From: Bin55 sp009840545
GTDB lineage: Bacteria > Pseudomonadota > Gammaproteobacteria > Pseudomonadales > Azotimanducaceae
Direction: 5' to 3'
NCBI GenBank assembly: GCA_965208815.1
Contig: OZ242357.1
Coordinates: forward strand, 3,224,001-3,288,000
Length of the DNA stretch: 64,000 nt
A model generated the notes under the pieces. That model was not told where the DNA came from. It did no database searches and saw only the letters and a list, made by a program, of their open reading frames with translations. How positions within the stretch are numbered: position 1 is the stretch's first letter; every line of letters starts with the position of its first letter. A program made the position numbers and the translations under genes. Of this stretch, positions 19,417 through 26,319 are shown one piece after another.

Positions 19417-20241
19417 TCACCTTACTTTTTGTGTTTTGAAATTTCCACCCACGGACCTTGTGAGCCACGAGACCCCGTTGTCTGTGTTTGTCTTGAACAC
19501 TTGATTCGCCACGCGGCAATATAACGCAACCGCTTTTCGGTCGGGATGTCCGTATTGATTGTCAATGCCGGCACTAATTAGTACGGTGTCTGGCCAAACA
19601 GCTAAGGCCATACCTGGGTGTGCAGCGTTCTTGGAGCCGTGGTGCGGGGCTGCCAAAACATCAGCGGAAAGTGCGTCGTCGAACAGTTCTACAATCGTTT
19701 CCCAGCGAGGATTCTCAGTGTCCCCTGTCACCAGATACTTGAATCCGCCCGGACCAATCCCCTCGATTTTTAGCACAATGCTGCAGTTATTGGAGTTGTC
19801 CATATCCTCTATATGAGGTGAAAAGAGTTCGAGTTCAAACTCGTCGCAAAGGTCATCGAGGAAGCGTGTGTCGATTTTGTCGAGACGCACCGATATGCGC
19901 TCAAGCGGACTGCTGGTGTTCTCGCGTTTTCGCTCGTGCTTCCGTATTACTTTAAACACACTTCCAGCATTATTGGTTTCCTTGTAATACTTGGGATACA
20001 TTACCCAGTCCGGAACATAGTCCTCCAACAACCAATCGAGTCCAACAGGGTCCGCATGGTCATCGTCGAAACCGGTCAGCACAATACCTCTCAATTCACG
20101 TCGTTTCAAGAATCGGTCCACCTTCAATTGAATTTCATCCCAGTGATCAGCTAGCAATTGAGTGTCTACAGCTATTGCTTCTTCCCCATGGCGAACGACT
20201 TCAAAATTACCTTGTCCTACATAAAGCGTCAACACTTCCAT
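19417..20241 (-). CDS. ComEC-like metallo-beta-lactamase-fold hydrolase (MBL1)
   Basis: A 274-residue soluble protein starting at ATG 20241, overlapping the JAB gene by 13 bases. It opens with MEVLTLYVGQGNFEVVRHGE, the usual first strands of ComEC/Rec2-type MBL domains. The metal motif is altered: LTGFDDDHADPVG (Thr56 to Asp64) has Gly and Asp in place of the first two His of THxHxDH but keeps Asp61-His62. YLVTGDTENPRW supplies the next metal Asp and LAAPHHGSKN the late His pair. No ComEC membrane channel is present. It is the last gene of the ubiquitin-like operon and could process a nucleotide, nucleic acid or lipid signal; the substrate is unknown. Confidence 0.83.
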   Translation of the reverse strand: MEVLTLYVGQGNFEVVRHGEEAIAVDTQLLADHWDEIQLKVDRFLKRRELRGIVLTGFDDDHADPVGLDWLLEDYVPDWVMYPKYYKETNNAGSVFKVIRKHERKRENTSSPLERISVRLDKIDTRFLDDLCDEFELELFSPHIEDMDNSNNCSIVLKIEGIGPGGFKYLVTGDTENPRWETIVELFDDALSADVLAAPHHGSKNAAHPGMALAVWPDTVLISAGIDNQYGHPDRKAVALYCRVANQVFKTNTDNGVSWLTRSVGGNFKTQKVR

Positions 20242-21179
20242 CGTCGACCTCGCCACGTCGCGGATTCATAGATTGCGTGATTCAATGTCAATTCCACTGC
20301 ACGTACCGCATCACTTGCGCAATTGAACGACTTATCCCCTAACTCGTCTGTTAACCGACTTGCTGGCGTCACCGATGGGTGGTAAGCAAAGGTGTCGTCC
20401 TGTTCTAATTCCAGGACTTTCAAGAAGGCTTCTGTTCCGTCCACTAGCGGCAACGGTCCCTTCCAGACAAGTGTCTTGGTTCGTTTAGACAATCTGGGTG
20501 TGAGTGAGGGATACATAATCTCGAGTACAAGCTTGTCTTGAGCTCGAATCGGAACGGACTTTTCTCGTGAACCTTGTTCCGATGGGAGGCGATTGTTTCC
20601 CGAGTGATACTTAGACCAGTTAGTCGTCTCCCTGGTTATGCGAACACCAGAGGGATTCACTTCGTGGATTTCTTGTACTCCGCGGAATAGCAAGTAATGT
20701 CGTACTGCATAGCGATCCAGGCCCAACTTGCCTTGACGTTTTCTGGTAACGAGCAGTGCATAAAAGAAATCTAGATTGTGCAGTTCATGGTTAACGATGC
20801 GTCGGTACGTTGCAATGTCACCTTGGCTCAGTCTGGGATAGCCATTGACATGATGCGTGTGCCAGTTTCCCAGATGTTCAATTGTTGGGTCTTGTGCTTC
20901 AAGCTTCCTGAAGACATCAGTCTGATAGTCTCCATCTTGAAAGAAGCTTGAGCTGGTACGCCTAGCATTGGGTCCTGGTCCAATCACATCACGTACTTGC
21001 ACCAACAACTTTCCAGAATCAGTCTTGTAGTGACCTACTAACCGCCCACCTGTCTCGTCTCTGTTGTGCCGATCGCACTCATCAAAAACACTATTTAGTG
21101 CAGAACTTGCGATTTCCAATTGCACCATACGAGGTAGTCGCACTTCACCAATCGCTATTCTCCGCCGCATACCTTGCAT
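20229..21179 (-). CDS. JAB/MPN (JAMM) metallopeptidase
   Basis: A 316-residue protein with an N-terminal JAB domain of the kind that removes ubiquitin-like modifiers. All JAMM zinc ligands are visible: Glu42 in RDETGGRLVG, His107 and His109 in GNWHTHHVNG, and Ser118 and Asp121 in PRLSQGD. A C-terminal region of about 150 residues (KTKTLVWKGPLPLVDGTEAF onward) has no clear match and may be a substrate- or partner-binding extension. It overlaps the E1 gene upstream and MBL1 downstream. In analogy with CBASS Cap3 and with bacterial Bil/Bub-type operons, it is predicted to reverse or limit conjugation catalysed by the neighbouring E1 and E2 proteins. ATG at 21170 is an alternative start. Confidence 0.88.
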   Translation of the reverse strand: MQGMRRRIAIGEVRLPRMVQLEIASSALNSVFDECDRHNRDETGGRLVGHYKTDSGKLLVQVRDVIGPGPNARRTSSSFFQDGDYQTDVFRKLEAQDPTIEHLGNWHTHHVNGYPRLSQGDIATYRRIVNHELHNLDFFYALLVTRKRQGKLGLDRYAVRHYLLFRGVQEIHEVNPSGVRITRETTNWSKYHSGNNRLPSEQGSREKSVPIRAQDKLVLEIMYPSLTPRLSKRTKTLVWKGPLPLVDGTEAFLKVLELEQDDTFAYHPSVTPASRLTDELGDKSFNCASDAVRAVELTLNHAIYESATWRGRRWKC

Positions 21180-21994
21180 CCTTCCTGCGGCTGCAGGATC
21201 ATTCGTTGTAGTTCAAAGTTTCTTTTGAAGGGATGTACCTCTCGATTACCCCACACAAAGTAGTTCTGTTCGAGTGGAGTCATGAATTTTGGTCTCTCTT
21301 CCGCAGCGTCTCCGAGTGCGTTGAGCGTAAGACGAGTATGGAAAGCAGCGATGAATCCAATGTCCACCGCGAGTCCTGGTGAATCTTTGATTTCTTCAAT
21401 CTCAAGGTCATACATCTTCTGACGCTCCTCTTCCGAGGCCAAGTCTATTTCGTGCACCCCATCACGAAATCGCGTCCGCTCAAGCAATCCTTCCAGACAG
21501 GCTAAGCAACCACCGATTCCATGTTGGTACAAGTAGACTTCGCCACCGATTCCCCTTGTAAACACTCGACCGACAGTAAAAGAAGTTCCCACATTCACAC
21601 ACACTTCATTCAGTCGAAATCGGCTTGGCTCGTTGTCGGTTCCGATGACGACTACATTCGCTCTCTCTATCTCCCCTTGCAAGCCTTCCCAATGAAGCAC
21701 GTCCTCTTCGAACATCCTAATTTCAACTTCGGGGTTCCGATCGCGAAGGATGTCCGCCAACGCCGCCGTCTTATCCCAGCCCACGTACCGAAGTCCGCAA
21801 ACGTGGCGAATGACGTTTTCTGTTCCTAGCTTGTCATTGTCAACCAAGATGAATTTTCTGATACCTGACATGACAAGCTGGAGCGCAACCTGACCTCCAC
21901 CGGAACCACAACCTGCAATCAGTACCCATTGATTCTTGAATGCCTCCACATCGAACAATTGTTCGATTCTCACGAATAATCCGTCTGTGTTCAT
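21155..21994 (-). CDS. ThiF/E1-like adenylyltransferase
   Basis: A 279-residue E1-like enzyme starting at ATG 21994, which overlaps the E2 stop by 4 bases (ATGA); this coupling decides the start over an upstream in-frame ATG. The nucleotide-binding Rossmann motif VLIAGCGSGGGQVALQLVMS (24-43) is followed by FILVDNDKLGTENVIRH with the conserved Asp and Arg. ANVVVIGTDNEPSRFRLNE is the typical second strand motif. Cys163/Cys166 (GGCLACLEG) and Cys273/Cys276 (GCKVCGG) form a probable zinc site like that of ThiF/MoeB. It would activate the C-terminus of a modifier by adenylation and pass it to the adjacent E2-like proteins. No modifier gene is obvious in the operon. Confidence 0.9.
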   Translation of the reverse strand: MNTDGLFVRIEQLFDVEAFKNQWVLIAGCGSGGGQVALQLVMSGIRKFILVDNDKLGTENVIRHVCGLRYVGWDKTAALADILRDRNPEVEIRMFEEDVLHWEGLQGEIERANVVVIGTDNEPSRFRLNEVCVNVGTSFTVGRVFTRGIGGEVYLYQHGIGGCLACLEGLLERTRFRDGVHEIDLASEEERQKMYDLEIEEIKDSPGLAVDIGFIAAFHTRLTLNALGDAAEERPKFMTPLEQNYFVWGNREVHPFKRNFELQRMILQPQEGCKVCGGE

Positions 21995-22590
21995 TCTGTT
22001 CCCTCGGGAGGCCACACGTTGGTCCGTTGCCAGACCGCATAGTGTTGGATCCATCGCCTGAATAAGGCAACGGCGTGCATTACGTCGTGTCTACCCGGAT
22101 TCCACACTGCCACGGCTCCGTATATGCACAGTGCTCCGTTCGGCCAGCAATGTGGGCAGTTCTCCTCAATCGGATCTGCGGTGACAACTGGTGCAGAATT
22201 GGGATATCCGTGAGGAAGAGTTACTGTTACTTCAATGCGAATCTCACCGCTGTATTCGCGGAACAAAAACTGCATTTCGCGCTCGCTGCTAATGGCGACG
22301 CGAAATTGCTCGTTTGAATCTTTGAGTCGGTCCAACTCCGCGGTTACGCGTGACTTCTGGATGTCTGGCAGGAAGCTCGATATTGGGACCAAACAAGCTT
22401 TCTGTTGCCCATTCCTCTCGATGAGATAGGCAGCTCCCTCTCTCGACACCCTGTCTAGCACCTCACCCGGACTGCTGCGCAGTGCCATCATCGGCAATGA
22501 TTGAAATTCGATGTGCCTAGCGTTAGAACTGTAGATCGGACTGATGCTCTCAGATAGCCTAAATCTTGATTGAATTGGAATCTTTTTCAT
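21991..22590 (-). CDS. E2-like conjugating enzyme with Phd/YefM-like N-terminal segment
   Basis: A 199-residue protein starting at ATG 22590, four bases after the stop of the first E2-like gene. Residues about 28-76 resemble a Phd/YefM antitoxin: SLPMMALRSSPGEVLDRVSR followed by AAYLIERNGQQKACLVPISS. Residues about 85-199 form an E2/UBC-like domain: EIRIEVTVTLPHGYPNSAP, then HCWPNGALCIYG with the candidate active Cys155 (compare HPNGxICL), and WNPGRHDVMHAVALFRRWIQ. The predicted role is transfer of a modifier from the E1-like neighbour. The antitoxin-like segment could bind DNA at the operon's own inverted repeats or act as a partner interface. The family-level E2 call is strong; the Phd-like call is motif-based. 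Confidence 0.8.
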   Translation of the reverse strand: MKKIPIQSRFRLSESISPIYSSNARHIEFQSLPMMALRSSPGEVLDRVSREGAAYLIERNGQQKACLVPISSFLPDIQKSRVTAELDRLKDSNEQFRVAISSEREMQFLFREYSGEIRIEVTVTLPHGYPNSAPVVTADPIEENCPHCWPNGALCIYGAVAVWNPGRHDVMHAVALFRRWIQHYAVWQRTNVWPPEGTE

Positions 22591-22594
22591 AGGG

Positions 22595-22984
22595 CTAGTG
22601 ATCCAATCCGGCTCCGGGCCATCGTCCCGTGCGTTGGTAAACCTCATACTTTGCAAGCCACTTTGCGGCACGCTGTATGACGAACTTCAGGTCGTGTCTC
22701 CCAGGATTCCACATGTGTGGGTGCAGATAACAAATGTGACCGCTTCTGTAAACGTGTATAGATGCTGATATTGGCGGAGTTCTAACTTGTACATTCGGCA
22801 TCTCATTTGGGTAAGAGTCTGGAAAAGAAATTCCAAGTGTGTATGGACGCAAGTTTGTCTGTATCGCAACCAGTGCCATCAGGCCCCCCGCAGCAGTAGC
22901 TTCTCCTTCAACATAGTCGAAGTATTGTTGCGCTGCAGCAATGTCTGAACGAATTCGCGCTAGATTCATCTCAAATTGCTCCAT
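22595..22984 (-). CDS. Second E2-like conjugating protein (129 aa)
   Basis: A compact E2/UBC-like protein. It shares the architecture of its downstream neighbour but has no N-terminal extension: YTLGISFPDSYPNEMPNVQV, then YRSGHICYLHPH with candidate active Cys85, and MWNPGRHDLKFVIQRAAKWL. The tail YEVYQRTGRWPG matches the neighbour's YAVWQRTNVWPP, so the two are probably ancient duplicates. ATG 22984 overlaps the upstream 66-aa gene; ATG 22969 would give an exact ATGA overlap and is an alternative. Two E2-like proteins in tandem in one operon suggest either a heterodimer or two successive transfer steps. Confidence 0.83.
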   Translation of the reverse strand: MEQFEMNLARIRSDIAAAQQYFDYVEGEATAAGGLMALVAIQTNLRPYTLGISFPDSYPNEMPNVQVRTPPISASIHVYRSGHICYLHPHMWNPGRHDLKFVIQRAAKWLAKYEVYQRTGRWPGAGLDH

Positions 22985-23166
22985 GTTCCATATTCTCCAC
23001 CTAGGTCCTCGCGCATTGTCAACGGTTTCTTGTAGCCTCGTTCCGAAGGGTCGCTTCCACCAATTTCACGAATTTCACCGTTCGGTAGGATTTCAATCGG
23101 AGAGTCTTCTTCCTCGTTCAGCATTTCTTCTAGTTCCTTGATCGAGGGTTTGCGTTTCACTTTCAT
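22966..23166 (-). CDS. Small charged protein, first gene of the ubiquitin-like operon (66 aa)
   Basis: ATG 23166 has a strong AAGGAG site immediately upstream. The product is short and charged: SIKELEEMLNEEEDSPIEIL, then PNGEIREIGGSDPSERGYKK. Two Gly-Gly pairs occur (REIGGSD and EDLGGEYG). It is smaller than a beta-grasp domain, so it is not a standard ubiquitin-like protein, but its place ahead of E2, E2, E1 and JAB makes it a candidate modifier, adapter or regulator. Its stop overlaps the E2-like gene. Confidence 0.65.
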   Translation of the reverse strand: MKVKRKPSIKELEEMLNEEEDSPIEILPNGEIREIGGSDPSERGYKKPLTMREDLGGEYGTWSNLR

Positions 23167-23191
23167 GACTCCTTTTTAGCCTGATCCTTAT

Positions 23192-23213
23192 ATTAGCACA
23201 TGACTATGCTAAT
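23192..23213. promoter_or_regulatory. Inverted repeat upstream of the E1/E2/JAB operon
   Basis: A perfect 7-bp inverted repeat ATTAGCA...TGCTAAT with an 8-base spacer, 26 bases before the first start codon of the minus-strand operon. The position suits an operator. A Phd/YefM-like segment in the E2-like product is one possible ligand; this is inference. Confidence 0.5.
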
Positions 23214-23230
23214 AGAAAGAAGAATCGTGC

Positions 23231-23260
23231 GATTACTCAATTAGTATAATTATAGTAATC
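23231..23260. promoter_or_regulatory. Second inverted repeat with bidirectional -10-like core
   Basis: GATTACT (23231-23237) and AGTAATC (23254-23260) form a perfect 7-bp inverted repeat. Between them lies an AT-rich core with TATAAT readable on the + strand (23245-23250) and again on the - strand. This would place divergent promoters under one regulator, controlling both the ubiquitin-like operon and the MBL-patatin pair. Confidence 0.45.
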
Positions 23261-23448
23261 GAATATGGATGATGTGGAGTTGGATTGAATCAAAGCTTTT
23301 GTTTCAGTCAGTCCACAGTGTTGCTACTACGAGTTTAGACGCGTGCGTTCTCTCAATACGAATGATGGTACAAGCACCAGGCGGCTCTGCGGATGCAAGC
23401 AATTCGAGCTCGAAGCTTTTCAATTACAGGAAGAAGGAGATCCTCTGT

Positions 23449-24303
23449 ATGAATAGTCAAGAACTAGTGTTCACCCTTTGGGATGTAGGACACGGCATAT
23501 CTATATGGATTCGCACGCCGAGTGGCCAACATCATTGGATTGACTTGGGCAAAACGCCGGAGTTCTCCCCTAGTCGTCATGTTCGGCAATTTTGTGGCGT
23601 TTCATATATTGACTATCTGATTATCAGCCATCCGGACCGGGACCACCTTGAAGATCTACCAAATTTCAAGTGGGCATTTGGATATCCAAGAGTCTTGTAT
23701 CGAAACACATCGCTTCCAGCTACAGACATGTTCGGCACGCAGTCCTCCCAGTATCAGAGAGACTACTTTGATTTTCACGGTAGATTCAACTACCCTCTGC
23801 CGTTGTATGCGGACCCGACAAACCCACAAGTGAACGGTGGAGTAAATTACGCTCTAAACTGTTTGGAACACGGAACAACCACGGATTGGGGTACTGACAT
23901 CCAAGGAAACAACACCTCGGTTGTTGTGATGTTGCTATACAACGGCGTGTTATTCGTGTGTCCGGGAGATATCGAACCCTATGGATGGAACAAGCTTTGG
24001 GCTCGGTACGAAGGCTCATATGGACCACTGATTGAAGCAGCAAGTACACGATTGCTTGTTGCACCCCATCACGGGCGGAGGAGTGGCTACAGTCGAGAAA
24101 TGATGGATGCCATTCAGCCGCACGCTACCTTTGTCAGCGATGTTCGAGGAGATTCAGAAACCCATCGTAGTTTTCGTAGTGATCCAATTGGAATTCAACT
24201 TCCGGATGGAACTATTGAGAAGTACTTTTCCACAAAGCTCGGTGGACGTATACAGGTTGTTATAAGTGGTGCTGGCTTCTTCATTGACCAATACGACCAA
24301 TGA
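23449..24303 (+). CDS. ComEC-like metallo-beta-lactamase-fold protein (MBL2)
   Basis: A 284-residue protein; ATG 23449 is chosen because GAAGGAG lies about ten bases upstream, although the frame is open to 23269. It begins LVFTLWDVGHGISIWIRTPS, with the GHG pattern of ComEC-type domains. The metal motif is IISHPDRDHLEDL (His61, Asp63, Asp65, His66), then CPGDIEPYG (Asp174) and LLVAPHHGRRSGYS (His207, His208). There are no membrane segments. It overlaps the patatin gene by 4 bases (ATGA), so the two products are made together. It is a distant relative of MBL1 across the divergent promoter. The His/Asp set is closer to complete than in MBL1. Confidence 0.83.
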   Translation: MNSQELVFTLWDVGHGISIWIRTPSGQHHWIDLGKTPEFSPSRHVRQFCGVSYIDYLIISHPDRDHLEDLPNFKWAFGYPRVLYRNTSLPATDMFGTQSSQYQRDYFDFHGRFNYPLPLYADPTNPQVNGGVNYALNCLEHGTTTDWGTDIQGNNTSVVVMLLYNGVLFVCPGDIEPYGWNKLWARYEGSYGPLIEAASTRLLVAPHHGRRSGYSREMMDAIQPHATFVSDVRGDSETHRSFRSDPIGIQLPDGTIEKYFSTKLGGRIQVVISGAGFFIDQYDQ

Positions 24304-25439
24304 AGATAGGACTTGCTTTGTCTGGCGGAGGCGTCCGCGCGACTGTTTTCCATCTTGGAGTCTTGGGTCGACTTGCTCAGCAATCACTTCTAGAGAACAT
24401 TAGCTTTCTTTCGACCGTATCGGGTGGAACACTCGCAGTGGCATTAGCTCGCGCATGTTCCGACAACAATTGGCCCAACAGCATTGATTACTTGAACAAC
24501 TCAATTGCGAAATCTAGAGTCTTGCTCACCGAGCGCTCTTTGAAGTGGTCATATGTAATGCACGCATTATTCACACCTTGGAACTTGTACCAAGGCCGAG
24601 CCAACGTATTAGCCGCGGCGCTTCAAAAGTGTTGGTCAGTCAATGGCTCATTGACCGACCTACCAGACCATCCCAGATGGGTCATTAACGCTACTTGCTA
24701 TCAGACAGGAAAGAACTGGCGTTTTTTGAAGAAACGAATGGGTGATTATGTTTCTGGATACGTTGCTTCCCCACAAATTTCTTTGGCACGGGCAGCTGCC
24801 ACGTCAGCAGCATTTCCTGGTCTTGTTGGCTCCCTGAAGCTCGATACACGAAAGTTCGATTGGTTCGCATACGACAACACAGGAGCCGAGCAACCTCACA
24901 GACCAGTCTTTCGAAAGCTCAAAATTTGGGATGGTGGTGTTTACGAAAACTTAGGAGTTGAACCACTCTTCAAGCCCTCCGGTGGTTACAGAGAAGGCGT
25001 TGACTTCCTCATTGTTTCCGATGCTTCAGCTGAACTGGGACTCGAGCCTCCAAGCTGGCGAGCATTTCTCCGTTTAATCAAGATTACAACGGACCAAATT
25101 AGAGGATTACGCGCTCGATCCGTAGTTTCCCACTTGCAACAAAATCCCGGAACTGGTGCCTACCTAAGGATCGGCAACACCGAAGAGAAAATCTACCGTG
25201 AGGCTGATCGTACCAACATTGTGGACTCTATTTCCGACAACTCGCTTGATGTCTTTGAAATCCGCGAAGCCATTGGTGTGGGAACTACACTCAGGAAATT
25301 AAAGAAAAGGGAGTATGACCTCTTGTTCAAGCACGGATATCAAGTTGCCGATGCCACTCTCTCTGCCTATTGCAAAGAGACCTTCCAACCAATTCAACTG
25401 TCAGCCACCGGTCTATCTTCGTCGTTTTCTTCGAATTGA
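24300..25439 (+). CDS. Patatin-like phospholipase
   Basis: A 379-residue patatin-family lipid hydrolase. The oxyanion-hole motif LSGGGVRATVFHLG (7-20) is followed by FLSTVSGGTLAVAL with the nucleophile Ser41; the usual first Gly of GxSxG is Thr here, as in several bacterial branches. The catalytic Asp211 lies in KIWDGGVYENLGVEP, the DG[GA] dyad motif. A C-terminal helical region of about 150 residues has no clear match. Patatins are effectors in CBASS (CapV) and in other immune systems, where a signal switches on membrane phospholipid breakdown. Coupling to MBL2 and divergence from the E1/E2/JAB operon suggest an effector role; this is inferred. Confidence 0.88.
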   Translation: MKIGLALSGGGVRATVFHLGVLGRLAQQSLLENISFLSTVSGGTLAVALARACSDNNWPNSIDYLNNSIAKSRVLLTERSLKWSYVMHALFTPWNLYQGRANVLAAALQKCWSVNGSLTDLPDHPRWVINATCYQTGKNWRFLKKRMGDYVSGYVASPQISLARAAATSAAFPGLVGSLKLDTRKFDWFAYDNTGAEQPHRPVFRKLKIWDGGVYENLGVEPLFKPSGGYREGVDFLIVSDASAELGLEPPSWRAFLRLIKITTDQIRGLRARSVVSHLQQNPGTGAYLRIGNTEEKIYREADRTNIVDSISDNSLDVFEIREAIGVGTTLRKLKKREYDLLFKHGYQVADATLSAYCKETFQPIQLSATGLSSSFSSN

Positions 25440-25930
25440 GTTCGATATTCCTCGACTCTTCTGACATCCTGACGCCGACAGGGTTGGATCTTGATGCAAT
25501 CGGCAATGTGCTCTTGTTCACTTATCGACTGTTCGAAATTGAGGACATCACGACGCAGACGAAGTCTCAGCTTGACGCATCGGCGATTCTAAGCTCACAT
25601 CGCCTCTTTTGCCACAACGATTCGATGTCGAACCTTCGCTTGCTACGGACTATAAGGCAAATTGCGGTGGAATATCATCTATTGGAATTTGCTGAGTAGT
25701 GCGGCATGTTCTTGTTTTTGTAACTTTTGGATTTGGCTCAATAATGTACTCATAGCAGCCCAGGAACGAATCATGCTGCGGATTGATCGAGGGAATTTTT
25801 CAAATACTGTGACAGGATGTACACCTCACTTGATTCGATGGTCCGTACGGCAACAACCCTTTGCAAGCTAAGCGATCTAAAGAGTTGCTTTGATGTCTTG
25901 GCTGTGCGAAACAGTGCAAGACGAGAAGCG
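25440..25930. other. Region between the patatin gene and the first IS3-type copy
   Basis: No clear gene. A minus-strand frame (about 25771-25950) reads NASRLALFRTAKTSKQLFRS and onward without a stop but lacks a start and a known family; it may be residue of a gene downstream of the Panacea toxin. Confidence 0.35.
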
Positions 25931-26025
25931 TTAGTCACTCGGCGGAGGGCTTCTGTGTGTTGCTCAAAAATAGTGGGAATCAAAACGAGGTGTTTTAGTA
26001 TAGATTCCCCTAGGAGCACACAATC

Positions 26026-26319
26026 ATGTCCAAACGAGTTGCCTTGACGGCGGAGGAGCGAGGAGAGCTGGTTCTTCGTCTGCTTCGGAAGGAAGCCACG
26101 GCATCGGATCTTGCCCGCGAGGCATCAATCTCCGAGCCCACGCTGTACCAGTGGCGCGACGCCTTTCTTCGCGCTGGATTCGCCGGCTTGAACGGACGTT
26201 CCGACCGCGACTCGGAGAGGCGACGGCACGCTCGGGAGCTGGCGCAGCGGGACCAGGTGATCGGCGAGATGACCGTGGCCCTGAAGGTGCTAAAAAAAAA
26301 CTTGGGGGTCTCCGAGTGA
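26026..26319 (+). CDS. IS3-type OrfA (copy A)
   Basis: A 97-residue helix-turn-helix protein (LAREASISEPTLYQWRDAFL) with a leucine-zipper-like tail (RDQVIGEMTVALKVLKKNLG). The tail is encoded over an A9 run at 26292-26300, the expected site of programmed -1 frameshifting into OrfB. The stop overlaps the OrfB GTG. Confidence 0.9.
   Translation: MSKRVALTAEERGELVLRLLRKEATASDLAREASISEPTLYQWRDAFLRAGFAGLNGRSDRDSERRRHARELAQRDQVIGEMTVALKVLKKNLGVSE

Noticed and set aside
22966..23166. The 66-aa protein as a genuine ubiquitin-like modifier
   Set aside because: It is too short for the beta-grasp fold and lacks a terminal Gly-Gly; kept only as a candidate partner.
19417..25439. The locus as a type II CBASS system
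   Set aside because: E1/E2-like, JAB and patatin proteins occur in CBASS, but no CD-NTase is visible, the E1 and E2 parts are separate proteins, and there are two E2 and two MBL genes. It may be related but does not meet the definition.
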